Shown here: in pieces, positions 1 to 6,814 of the stretch | How the letters are laid out: each line of letters opens with the position of its first letter | Numbering within the stretch: position 1 is the stretch's first letter | Assembly: GCA_030647575.1 (NCBI GenBank) | Contig: JAUSJS010000359.1 | Location: 1-16,197, forward strand | Direction: 5' to 3' | Origin: Candidatus Limnocylindrales bacterium | Lineage (GTDB): Bacteria; Chloroflexota; Limnocylindria; Limnocylindrales; CSP1-4 | Length of the DNA: 16,197 nt | Program-made: the position numbers and the translations under genes | Notes under the pieces: model-generated | What the model saw: only the letters and a program-made list of their open reading frames with translations | Database searches by the model: none | What the model was told of the DNA's origin: nothing

Positions 1-185
1 ATGCGATGGGCCATGGCCCAGTCGCCGGCGGCCGCGTCGTCCTCGAGCGGCAATCGCTCGCCGCGATACGGCAGGTCATCGAACGCGCCGGCCTCCATCG
101 CCTCGCGGATCTGCCGTTCGACGAGGCTCTCCCAGTTCCTCGCTTTGCGCGGCCTGCCTGAGCGATCGCGATGTTGGTCCTCCAC
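1..185 (-). CDS. DUF1992 / DnaJC28-like domain protein, N-terminal fragment
   Basis: This is the first 61 codons of a leftward gene that runs off the window edge. After a basic leader, residues 17-61 carry the conserved block of the DnaJ homologue subfamily C member 28 domain (DUF1992): NWESLVERQIREAMEAGAFD, then LP-x-RGE-x-LPLEDD and the DWAMAHR end. The family's molecular role is not settled; in bacteria the domain is usually a small stand-alone protein. The GTG at 185 is chosen because it lies just before the domain and has a TACCAT box six bases upstream (192-197 on the other strand), as expected for a leaderless message. There is no in-frame ATG before the upstream stop near 246. Divergent from the nuclease-helicase gene. 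The domain call is firm; the exact start is inference. Confidence 0.8.
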   Translation of the reverse strand, partial: MEDQHRDRSGRPRKARNWESLVERQIREAMEAGAFDDLPYRGERLPLEDDAAAGDWAMAHR

Positions 186-191
186 GGGCCG

Positions 192-197
192 ATGGTA
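192..197 (-). promoter_or_regulatory. -10 box TACCAT for the DUF1992 gene (leaderless)
   Basis: On the minus strand TACCAT is followed by six bases and then the GTG start. This spacing would put the transcript start at the start codon. No convincing -35 hexamer is visible. Confidence 0.4.
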
Positions 198-235
198 GCA
201 ACCGGGCTGCCAGGCGAGCTGGCACGATCCGCTGC

Positions 236-241
236 TACGGT
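236..241 (+). promoter_or_regulatory. -10 box TACGGT for the nuclease-helicase gene (leaderless)
   Basis: TACGGT is followed by eight bases and the ATG at 250. There is no Shine-Dalgarno sequence between them, so the message would have essentially no leader. It lies back to back with the DUF1992 promoter about 40 bp away. No clear -35 element was found. Confidence 0.35.
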
Positions 242-249
242 TCGGTTAT

Positions 250-3200
250 ATGGATCGAATCGACGGCCGGCCAGTCTATTCGGCCACGGATCTCGTCGCC
301 TACCTCGCCTGCGAGCACCTGACCCAACTCGAGCGGGCGGCCTTCGCCGGCCTGATCGAACGCCCCATCCGAGATGATCCGGAGCTGGACATCATCCGCA
401 AGCGCGGATTCGAGCACGAGGCGCGCTTCCTGGCCGACCTCCGGGCGGACGGGCGCACGGCAGTCAGCATCGAGCTCGATGGCTCGGCCAGCGACCGCGG
501 TGAGGAACTGCGGACAGCCGCGGCGAAGACGATCGAGGCGATGGCCGCTGGCGCCGAGGTCATCTATCAGGCGACCTTCTTCGATGGCACTTTCCGCGGC
601 CATGCCGACTTCCTGCTTCGAGTGGAGACGCCGAAGCGCCCGTCCCGCTGGGGGCCGTATCACTACGAGGTCGCCGACACGAAGCTCGCCCGCCACGTCA
701 AGGCGAGCGCGGTCCTCCAGATCTGCTCCTACATCGACCAGCTGGAGGTGCTCCAGGGCGTCCGGCCCGAATGGCTTCACGTCGCGCTTGGCGGCAGTGC
801 CCGGACCGTGGAGCGGCTGCGGGTCGACGACTACATGGCTTACTACCGAAGCGCGCGCGACCGGTTCCTGCGCGCGATGGCGGACGAGACGCCGGCGACC
901 TACCCGCCGACCGGCACCTACCCGGAGCCGGTCGACCACTGCGACGTCTGTCGCTGGGCGGCCGAGTGCACCAATCGCCGGCGTGTCGACGATCACCTCA
1001 GCCTGGTCGCCGGGATCTCGGCCCGCCAGCGACACGCCCTGACCGACCGTGGCATCGCGACCCTGGAGGCGCTCGGCGAGCTCGAGCTGCCGATGACGCC
1101 GCGCCTCGAGGGCACCAGCGAAGGGGCCCTCCGGCGGGTCCGCGAGCAGGCCCGGATCCAGCTCGAGGGTCGCCGAGAGCTGTGGCCGAAGTACGAGCTC
1201 CTCCTCCCCGAACCGGGCGCCGAGATCGCGCCGGAGCGCGGCCTGGCGACCCTGCCGCCGCCCTCGCCGGGCGATCTCTACTTCGACATCGAAGGTGATC
1301 CGTACGCCTTCGACGACGGGCTCGACTATCTCTTCGGCATGCTCGAGACCGACGGCTCGTTCACCGCCATCTGGTCGCGCGACGACGCCGACGAGTTTTC
1401 GCTGGAGGGCGAGCGGCGGGCGTTCGAGCGGCTGGTCGACTTCATCATGGAGCGCCTGGAGCGCGACCCGAGCCTCCACGTCTATCACTACGCACCGTAC
1501 GAACCGACCGCGTTGAAACGCCTGATGGGCCGCTACGGGACGCGCGAGACGGAGGTCGATCGCCTGCTCCGGGAAGGCGTCCTGGTCGACCTCCTGCGGG
1601 CTGTCCGGCAGTCACTGCGGGCGTCGGTCGAGAGCTACTCGATCAAGAAGATGGAACAGTTCTACGGTTTCACCCGGGAGATCGACCTGCGCGACGCCGG
1701 GTCGAGCATCGTCGCCTTCGAGCAGTGGCTCGAGCTTGGCGAGGGCGAGCGCCCCGAATCGACGCATCTCGAGCGAATCGAGCGCTACAACCACGACGAC
1801 GTCGTCAGCAACCGCCTGCTTCGCGATTGGCTGGAGGAACGCCGCGAGGAGCTTGCACGCCTGACGGGCCAGGAAGTGCCGCGACCGATCGTCCGCGAGA
1901 ACCAGCTCCCGCCGGACCTCACCGAGGCGCAGGCGCGCATCGAGGCGCTGGCGGCTCGCCTGACGGCTGGCGTGCCGCCGGATCCGGTCGACCGCAACGG
2001 GGGGGAGGCGGCACGCTGGCTGCTGGCCCAACTCCTCGGCTGGCACCGTCGCGAAGACAAGTCGATGTGGTGGGAGTTCCACCGGCTGATGGACCTCACG
2101 CCGGAGCAGCTCGTCGACGAGGCGGACCCGATCGGGCTGCTCGAGCCGGTCGGCCCGGTCGACGAGGCCAAGGACGGGCGCCAGACCTGGCGATACACCT
2201 TCCCGCCCCAGGAATACGACCTGGGTCGTCGCGACGTCTACGACCCCAGCCGCAAGCAGGCCGGGCCGAACGACTCCCCGTTCAGCTGGAAGGTTGGCGA
2301 AGTCGGCCAGGTCGATCCGGCGGCGCGGACGGTCGACCTTCGCCGGCTGACTCACCAGCTACACCCCCGGGCGCTGGTCCCGCTCGACTGGATCCGAACC
2401 GCCGACCAGCAGGCCGCCCTGCAGGAGATCGGCGAGTGGGTGGTGGCTCACGGCATCGACGCGCCGGGGCCGTATCGGGCAGCCCGCGACCTCCTCCTGC
2501 GGCGGCCGCCGCGCTCGGGTCAGGCTGTCGGCGAGGCCCTGCGCCTCCCCGGCGAAGCCGATCTCGTTGCCGCGCGGCGCCTGGCCCTGGCGCTCGATCA
2601 CACGACCCTCGCCATCCAGGGTCCGCCCGGCTCGGGCAAGACCTACAGTGGCGCCCGGATGATCTGTACGTTGCTCGCCGCCGGAAAACGGGTCGGGATC
2701 ACGGGGACGAGCCACAAGGTGATTAGCAATCTGCTGGCGGCGGTCCTGGAGGCGGCCGTCCAGGAGGAAGTCGACGTTCGCGCCGTGCAGCGCGGGGAGA
2801 AGGAACAGGTCCTTGATCACGAGCAGGTGACCCGCGGCAAGGACACCGACGACGTCCGGAGCAGGCTCGACGATGGCCGGGCGAACGTGGCCGCCGGGAC
2901 CTCGTGGCTGTGGGCTTCGACCAAGATGCGGGACGCCGTCGAGGTCCTGTTCGTCGACGAGGCCGGCCAGATCTCGCTCGCCAACGTCGTGGCCATCTCG
3001 CGGGCGGCTGCGAGCCTGGTCCTGCTCGGGGATCCCCAGCAGCTCGATCAGCCGCTCAAGGGGACGCATCCACCGGGTGCGGATCGGTCGGCGCTCGCGC
3101 ACGTCCTCGGCGTGGACGCCACGATGCCGCCGACGCAGGGGCTCTTCCTGGAGACGACCTGGCGCCTCCACCCGGAGTTGTGCGCGTTCACCTCGGAGGT

Positions 3201-3768
3201 CTTCTACGACGACCGTCTCGAGCCCGAGGGCCACCTCGTCATCCAGCGGCTGCGGGCCGACGCGCCCCTGCTCGACGGTGTCGGCCCGCGCCTGCTCGAG
3301 GTGCCGACCCAGGGCGCCGACAACGAATCGCCGATCGAGGCGGAGGCCGTCGCTCGAGTGGCCCGAGAGCTGGTCGAGGGCGGCGCGACCTGGGTGGACG
3401 ATCGAGGCACGGCTCGGCCGCTGACCTGGGCGGAGGTCCTGATCGTCGCGCCGTACAACGCCCAGGTCGGGGCCATCCGCCGGCTCGTGCCGGAGGAGGC
3501 TCGTGTCGGCACGGTCGACAAGTTCCAGGGCCAGGAGGCGCCGATCAGCATCTACTCGCTGACGACATCGAGTCCCGAGCTCGCGCCGCGAGGCATGGAT
3601 TTCCTGTACAGCCGACATCGACTCAACGTCGCGACGTCGCGGGCTCGTTGCGTGGCGGTGGTCGTGGCGTCGCCGGACCTGCTCCGCGTCCGCGCCCGGA
3701 CGCCCGAGCAGATGCGCCTGGCGAATGCGTTCTGCCGCTTCGTCGAATTCGCGGGCCGGCGTGACTGA
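250..3768 (+). CDS. TM0106-type RecB/Cas4-like nuclease fused to RNase H-like exonuclease and SF1 (UPF1-like) helicase
   Basis: A 1172-residue DNA (or RNA) processing enzyme. Residues 1-240 are a PD-(D/E)XK nuclease of the TM0106/Cas4 type: D120, D143-T-K145 and Q157-ICS-Y161 form the active site, and C21 with C231, C234 and C240 gives the one-plus-three cysteine pattern of a Cas4/AddB 4Fe-4S cluster. A short helix-hairpin-helix-like stretch follows (about 253-277). Residues 340-520 are an RNase H-like 3'-5' exonuclease domain (D346-I-E348, then Y513-N-H-D516-D517). The helicase occupies about 770-1150: Walker A GPPGSGKT 791-798, Walker B DEAGQ 903-907, GDPQQL 927-932, TWRLHP 970-975, TVDKFQGQE 1088-1096 and NVATSRAR 1126-1133. 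All key residues are present, so it should be active. Likely role is repair or foreign nucleic-acid processing in the cytoplasm; the substrate is unknown. The architecture is known for this family; the function is inference. Confidence 0.93.
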   Translation: MDRIDGRPVYSATDLVAYLACEHLTQLERAAFAGLIERPIRDDPELDIIRKRGFEHEARFLADLRADGRTAVSIELDGSASDRGEELRTAAAKTIEAMAAGAEVIYQATFFDGTFRGHADFLLRVETPKRPSRWGPYHYEVADTKLARHVKASAVLQICSYIDQLEVLQGVRPEWLHVALGGSARTVERLRVDDYMAYYRSARDRFLRAMADETPATYPPTGTYPEPVDHCDVCRWAAECTNRRRVDDHLSLVAGISARQRHALTDRGIATLEALGELELPMTPRLEGTSEGALRRVREQARIQLEGRRELWPKYELLLPEPGAEIAPERGLATLPPPSPGDLYFDIEGDPYAFDDGLDYLFGMLETDGSFTAIWSRDDADEFSLEGERRAFERLVDFIMERLERDPSLHVYHYAPYEPTALKRLMGRYGTRETEVDRLLREGVLVDLLRAVRQSLRASVESYSIKKMEQFYGFTREIDLRDAGSSIVAFEQWLELGEGERPESTHLERIERYNHDDVVSNRLLRDWLEERREELARLTGQEVPRPIVRENQLPPDLTEAQARIEALAARLTAGVPPDPVDRNGGEAARWLLAQLLGWHRREDKSMWWEFHRLMDLTPEQLVDEADPIGLLEPVGPVDEAKDGRQTWRYTFPPQEYDLGRRDVYDPSRKQAGPNDSPFSWKVGEVGQVDPAARTVDLRRLTHQLHPRALVPLDWIRTADQQAALQEIGEWVVAHGIDAPGPYRAARDLLLRRPPRSGQAVGEALRLPGEADLVAARRLALALDHTTLAIQGPPGSGKTYSGARMICTLLAAGKRVGITGTSHKVISNLLAAVLEAAVQEEVDVRAVQRGEKEQVLDHEQVTRGKDTDDVRSRLDDGRANVAAGTSWLWASTKMRDAVEVLFVDEAGQISLANVVAISRAAASLVLLGDPQQLDQPLKGTHPPGADRSALAHVLGVDATMPPTQGLFLETTWRLHPELCAFTSEVFYDDRLEPEGHLVIQRLRADAPLLDGVGPRLLEVPTQGADNESPIEAEAVARVARELVEGGATWVDDRGTARPLTWAEVLIVAPYNAQVGAIRRLVPEEARVGTVDKFQGQEAPISIYSLTTSSPELAPRGMDFLYSRHRLNVATSRARCVAVVVASPDLLRVRARTPEQMRLANAFCRFVEFAGRRD

Positions 3769-5056
3769 CGCTCGCCCCCTTGAGATCGCGCCGAGCCGAC
3801 TGGCGCAGCTCCGGCGAAGGTCCCTCGTGTCGCTCATGGCCGGCGTGGCGCTCGGCAGCACCGGACACATCGCCACGATCACGGTCTCCACGATCGTGGC
3901 CAAGGATCTCGCCGGGTCCACGATCTGGAGCGGTGCCCCGGGGGCGGCGATCGTCCTCGGCGCCGCCCTCGGCGCGGCGCTTCTGTCGAGGCTGATGGTG
4001 GCTCGCGGGCGGCGGGCGGGCCTGACCCTGGGTTACGTCATCGGCGTCACAGGCGCCGCGGTCGCCACGGTTGCCGTCATCGGCCGATCCCTGCCGCTGC
4101 TCCTGCTCGGGACCGTCCTGATCGGCTTCGGCAACAGCTCGAATCAGCTCTCTCGCTACGTCGCCGCCGACCTCTTTCCGGTGGCTCGGCGCGCGTCGGC
4201 CATCGGGCTCGTCGTGTGGGGCGCGACTTTCGGGGCCGTGGTGGGACCGAACCTGATCGGCTGGGCGGGGGAGATCGGCGAAGGCGTCGGGCTGCCCGCA
4301 CTGGCCGCCGCCTACCTCCTGCCGGTGGTCTTCGTGGGTGCGGCTGCGGTCCTGTCGTTCGCGCTGCTCCGCCCCGATCCCTACGCGCTGGCCGACGGCA
4401 CGGAGCACGACGTGTCCTTCGGTGAAGCCGGCCAGATACCGCTCGAGCGCATCCTGCGGCGGCCGCATGTCCCGGCAGCGATCGTCGCCCTCGTCGCCGG
4501 GCAGGTCGTGATGGTCCTGATCATGACCATGACGCCGCTGCACATGACGGACCACGGCCACGGCCTGGCCGCGGTCGGGCTGGTCATCAGCGGGCACACG
4601 TTCGGGATGTTCGCCCTGTCGCCCATCTCAGGCCGGCTGACGGATCGGTTCGGCAGCTCGGCGGTGGTGACGGCCGGCCTCACCGTCATCGCCTTCTCCG
4701 CCGTCCTGTCGGCGGTCGCGCCGCCGGACGGCGGACCCGTCCTGTTCCTCGCCCTGTTCCTGCTCGGCTACGGCTGGAACCTGGGCTTCGTGGCCGGCTC
4801 CGCGCTGCTGACCCACGGCCTGGCGCTGGCCGAGCGGACGCGCCTCCAGGGTCTGACCGATGCCCTCATCTGGAGCTCGGCCGGGGCGGCCAGTCTCGGC
4901 TCGGGCGTGGTGGTGGCGGTCGCCGGATTCACCGCCCTCGGCCTGCTGGGTGCGGCGATCGTCGTGGCTCCCGCGTGGCTGGTCGTCGCGCGTCGCCGCG
5001 CGGTCGTGACCGGCACTGGCCGGCGGCCCGCCGAATCATCGTCTGGCGAGACCTAG
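3761..5056 (+). CDS. MFS transporter
   Basis: A 431-residue major facilitator superfamily permease with about twelve hydrophobic segments and a long hydrophilic linker in the middle (after LRPDPYALADGT). A motif-A-like loop follows the second segment (SRLMVARGRRAG) and a clearer one lies in the second half (SGRLTDRFGS). The block SRYVAADLFPVARRASAIG before TM5 is typical of drug/metabolite exporter-like MFS proteins. The substrate cannot be told. The GTG at 3761 is chosen because it overlaps the helicase stop by 8 nt and leaves about 18 residues before TM1; an in-frame ATG at 3725 would give a 44-nt overlap and is possible. Neither has a good ribosome site, so translation is probably coupled to the upstream gene. 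Same-operon position with a nuclease-helicase has no obvious functional logic. Confidence 0.88.
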   Translation: MTDARPLEIAPSRLAQLRRRSLVSLMAGVALGSTGHIATITVSTIVAKDLAGSTIWSGAPGAAIVLGAALGAALLSRLMVARGRRAGLTLGYVIGVTGAAVATVAVIGRSLPLLLLGTVLIGFGNSSNQLSRYVAADLFPVARRASAIGLVVWGATFGAVVGPNLIGWAGEIGEGVGLPALAAAYLLPVVFVGAAAVLSFALLRPDPYALADGTEHDVSFGEAGQIPLERILRRPHVPAAIVALVAGQVVMVLIMTMTPLHMTDHGHGLAAVGLVISGHTFGMFALSPISGRLTDRFGSSAVVTAGLTVIAFSAVLSAVAPPDGGPVLFLALFLLGYGWNLGFVAGSALLTHGLALAERTRLQGLTDALIWSSAGAASLGSGVVVAVAGFTALGLLGAAIVVAPAWLVVARRRAVVTGTGRRPAESSSGET

Positions 5057-5165
5057 CTGTGGTGACTCAGGCGGTTGTTGATGAGGACCGCCAGGGGTTT
5101 GTCCTCCCGGCGCGGGGTGGAGGGGGTGGGCCGCCGTGGCGCGCGGCCGGTCGCCCGTCGTGCCG

Positions 5166-5191
5166 CCCGCCCCTCCCCTGCCCCTGCCCCC
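5166..5191 (-). other. G-quadruplex-forming tract
   Basis: On the plus strand five C-runs of 3, 4, 4, 4 and 5 bases are separated by 1-2 bases. The minus strand therefore has five closely spaced G-runs with very short loops, a canonical strong quadruplex motif. The opposite G-rich run at 5114-5130 could alternatively pair with it as a long imperfect hairpin just after the MFS stop codon. Confidence 0.55.
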
Positions 5192-5192
5192 A

Positions 5193-5233
5193 AAACGGCG
5201 GAACATGCATCCACGGACTCGTATGGCCGATCC
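5193..5233 (+). repeat. Inverted repeat, left arm
   Basis: The arm pairs with 5348-5388 at 33 of 41 positions. Matching blocks are AAA, GGCGGAACATGC, GGACTCGTA and GGCCGATCC; a six-base block (5209-5214) is freely different. The blockwise conservation suggests two copies of a short element in opposite orientation rather than one simple terminator stem. Confidence 0.75.
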
Positions 5234-5347
5234 GCGGGGCTTTCGCGCGCTCGGTAGCGAGGATTCGCCCTCGATCGAGGCTCGGTCGTGCTCCTGGGAG
5301 ATGGCCGTGAGGGCCGGACTGAGCACAATCGCCCCGGCGGACGGCCT

Positions 5348-5388
5348 GGATCGGCCTTACGAGTCCAGCCAGGCATGTTCCGCCATTT
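5348..5388 (-). repeat. Inverted repeat, right arm
   Basis: Reverse complement of the left arm at 5193-5233, separated by a 114-nt spacer with no reading frame. No target-site duplication is seen outside the arms. Confidence 0.75.
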
Positions 5389-5432
5389 CCGTCCCAGCCT
5401 GGCTCGGTCCGATCGCGACCAGCGAACCGAGG

Positions 5433-5460
5433 CTTCGCCGCTCGGGCGTTCGAGCCGAAG
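5433..5460. other. Bulged 10-bp hairpin
   Basis: CTTCG, a two-base CC bulge, GCTCG, a six-base loop (GGCGTT), then CGAGC and CGAAG pair completely. It lies 100 nt beyond the stop of the leftward dimethylargininase-like gene and could act as its terminator or belong to a structured RNA with the next hairpin. Confidence 0.45.
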
Positions 5461-5481
5461 GCGCGCGAGCACGAGAGCGAG

Positions 5482-5497
5482 CGCACCTTCGGGTGCG
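5482..5497. other. UUCG tetraloop hairpin
   Basis: CGCACC-TTCG-GGTGCG is a perfect six-bp stem closed by the exceptionally stable C(UUCG)G tetraloop on the plus strand. GCGCGC at 5461 and again at 5514 could close an outer helix around it. No T-run follows, so it is either a terminator core or part of an unannotated RNA. Confidence 0.5.
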
Positions 5498-5557
5498 TGA
5501 GCGAACCCAGGCAGCGCGCAACGCTCGGATCGGGCGCCCCAGCGGCGACCCAAGTTC

Positions 5558-6424
5558 TCAGGCACGGAATAGAGGGCGGGTCATGCAGGTTGGACCGCCT
5601 GACCCGTTCAGCCCGATCTCGGTCGCGGGATAGGTGTGCACCTCACAGCCTGCGGCCGCCAGCGCGGCCGTGGTCCTGGGATTCCCCTCGGCCAGGATGG
5701 CGACGCCCGGCCGGACGGCCAGCACGTTGCAGCCGAGCGTCAGGAACTCGTCGTCGGGAACCTCGACGAGCCGGATCTCCAGCTCGCGCAGCAGCTCCCA
5801 CAGGCTGACCGGAAGAAGCGGCAGGTAGACGACGGCCAGAGCGTCGGCCACCGGCGAGATGACCGAGAGCAGGTGGATGAGCTGGGCCGGACCGCGCCAG
5901 TACGGGAGGTCGAAGATCCGCACATCGCCTCCGACCAGCTCGGCCAGCTGCCGCGCGCCGTGGTCGTTGGTCCGCAACGTCCGCCCGATGCAGAACAGGT
6001 CTGACCGAAGCCAGAACGTGTCGCCGCCCTCGACCGTGCCGGGCGGCTCGATCCACCCGACGGTCGGGATGCCGGCGGCGCGTGTCCAGGCCTCCAACGT
6101 GGCGGGCTCGGACGCCCGGTTCGGCTTCCCCGGTCGGAGCGGGATGGCACCCCGATCGGACACCAGGAGCGGGTCGAAGGTGTAGACGAGGTCCGGGCTG
6201 TCCGACTCGACATCCAGCACATGCACGCGCGGTCCGAGCGCGGCCAGGGTCTCGACGAACACGTCATGTTCGAGCTGCGCGATGGACAGGTCCACACGAT
6301 GGAGGAAGCCGTGGGCGGGATCGTCGAAGGCCGCTCCGAAGGCGGGACCTGGGCGCTTGACCAGGACGTCCTGGAGCGGTGCCGTCATGCCCTGCGCGCC
6401 GAATTGCCGGAGGGTCGTTGCCAT
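5558..6424 (-). CDS. Dimethylargininase / arginine deiminase-family hydrolase
   Basis: A 288-residue enzyme of the guanidino-group modifying (pentein) superfamily, which hydrolyses arginine or methylated arginines, or transfers amidino groups, through a cysteine thiouronium intermediate. Family landmarks are in order: YTFDP with D84, E132-G-G-D135 (substrate guanidinium binding), GRTLRTNDHG 147-156, the catalytic histidine H184 in LIHLLS, and the nucleophile C280 in GPTCMTRP eight residues from the end. The fold and length match dimethylarginine dimethylaminohydrolase-like proteins; the exact substrate cannot be read from sequence. The ATG at 6424 is preferred to an in-frame ATG at 6523 because the extra N-terminus has no family match and a TATCCT box lies six bases upstream. 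Shares a divergent promoter region with the 82-residue protein gene. Confidence 0.85.
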   Translation of the reverse strand: MATTLRQFGAQGMTAPLQDVLVKRPGPAFGAAFDDPAHGFLHRVDLSIAQLEHDVFVETLAALGPRVHVLDVESDSPDLVYTFDPLLVSDRGAIPLRPGKPNRASEPATLEAWTRAAGIPTVGWIEPPGTVEGGDTFWLRSDLFCIGRTLRTNDHGARQLAELVGGDVRIFDLPYWRGPAQLIHLLSVISPVADALAVVYLPLLPVSLWELLRELEIRLVEVPDDEFLTLGCNVLAVRPGVAILAEGNPRTTAALAAAGCEVHTYPATEIGLNGSGGPTCMTRPLFRA

Positions 6425-6430
6425 TCCGGA

Positions 6431-6436
6431 AGGATA
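6431..6436 (-). promoter_or_regulatory. -10 box TATCCT for the dimethylargininase-like gene
   Basis: TATCCT on the minus strand, six bases before the ATG at 6424, with no ribosome site between: a leaderless start. Its upstream edge touches the inverted repeat at 6437-6463. Confidence 0.45.
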
Positions 6437-6463
6437 GGGCGCCACGTGCAGGTCTTGGCGCCC
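6437..6463. promoter_or_regulatory. Inverted repeat between divergent promoters (operator candidate)
   Basis: GGGCGCC and GGCGCCC are perfect inverse copies 13 bp apart. The pair abuts the minus-strand -10 box and overlaps the plus-strand -35 hexamer (6455-6460), so a bound protein could control both genes. High GC makes chance occurrence possible. Confidence 0.35.
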
Positions 6464-6483
6464 GGCCGCGCATGGAGTAGGCT
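6455..6483 (+). promoter_or_regulatory. Promoter TTGGCG-N17-TAGGCT, leaderless
   Basis: A -35-like TTGGCG and a -10 TAGGCT are 17 bp apart, and the GTG of the 82-residue protein begins seven bases after the -10 box. This is the best complete promoter seen in the window. Confidence 0.45.
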
Positions 6484-6490
6484 CGTCGAC

Positions 6491-6739
6491 GTGGCCAGCT
6501 ACGCAGCGAGCGCCAGGCTCCAAGGAGCGGTCCCACGCTTCGCGGGCGCGAATGCGCGGCCCACCACCGTGCGGCCGGCGGCCGAGCCCCTCTCCGCCAG
6601 CGAGCCGCCGTACGACGCCGATCGAATTGAGCTGGTCGGCCGCCCGCTCGACGAGCGAATCGAGGATTGGCTGGCGTCGGTCGGCGAGGCCTGGTCGCAG
6701 CTCACCTTCTTCGTGTTCGATCCCGAGAGCTGGCGCTGA
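6491..6739 (+). CDS. Small hypothetical protein (82 residues)
   Basis: I do not recognise the family. The N-terminal half (to about residue 40) is Ala/Pro/Arg rich and probably disordered. The C-terminal half is acidic and amphipathic, with RIELVGRPLDERIEDWLASV and an aromatic end, WSQLTFFVFDPESWR, which looks like a conserved docking or folding element. No signal peptide, membrane helix or cysteine is present. The open frame extends upstream to 6221, but that part is antisense to the dimethylargininase-like gene; the GTG at 6491 is chosen because a full promoter ends seven bases before it. The gene is divergent from the hydrolase and 75 bp upstream of the MarR gene. Composition and promoter support a real gene; function unknown. 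Confidence 0.6.
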   Translation: MASYAASARLQGAVPRFAGANARPTTVRPAAEPLSASEPPYDADRIELVGRPLDERIEDWLASVGEAWSQLTFFVFDPESWR

Positions 6740-6763
6740 CCGGTCGTGGGCGGATGAGGTATT

Positions 6764-6777
6764 GTTGCCTCAGCAAC
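6764..6777. promoter_or_regulatory. Palindromic operator candidate upstream of marR-like gene
   Basis: GTTGC-CTCA-GCAAC is a perfect 5+4+5 palindrome lying about 38-51 bp before the predicted transcript start at 6815. MarR proteins are symmetric dimers that bind such palindromes and often regulate themselves. It also follows the 82-residue gene by 24 bp, but without a T-run it is a poor terminator. Confidence 0.45.
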
Positions 6778-6801
6778 GACCCTGCACGTATTTCGAAGGT
6801 G

Positions 6802-6807
6802 TAGCAT
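6802..6807 (+). promoter_or_regulatory. -10 box TAGCAT for the MarR gene (leaderless)
   Basis: TAGCAT, then seven bases, then ATG, with no ribosome site. The octamer GTAGCATC recurs in the promoter of the sugar dehydrogenase gene. Confidence 0.45.
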
Positions 6808-6814
6808 CGCCGCC

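Larger units (their letters stand above)
5057..5557. other. 501-bp non-coding region between convergent genes
   Basis: No reading frame here has protein-like composition. The stretch contains, in order, a G-rich run (5114-5130), a C-rich run (5166-5191), two arms of an inverted repeat (5193-5233, 5348-5388), a 10-bp bulged hairpin (5433-5460) and a UUCG hairpin (5482-5497). It lies between the stop codons of the MFS and dimethylargininase-like genes, so at least part of it probably ends transcription from both sides. No poly-T tract is present. Confidence 0.7.

Noticed and set aside
235..1488. Long leftward frame opposite the nuclease-helicase N-terminus
   Set aside because: Antisense of a gene with clear motifs; GC-rich third positions create long open frames on the other strand. 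The same applies to the leftward frames at 1612-2355 and 2359-3921.
3725..3760. Earlier ATG for the MFS transporter
   Set aside because: It would overlap the helicase by 44 nt and add 12 residues without family support; still possible.
5193..5388. Insertion sequence
   Set aside because: Inverted arms are present, but there is no transposase frame in the spacer and no target duplication.
5440..5460. tRNA-like GTTCGAGCC segment
   Set aside because: The flanks do not form a T-arm with acceptor and anticodon arms; the bases are better explained by the bulged hairpin.
6221..6490. Upstream extension of the 82-residue protein
   Set aside because: Antisense to the hydrolase gene and spans the divergent promoter.
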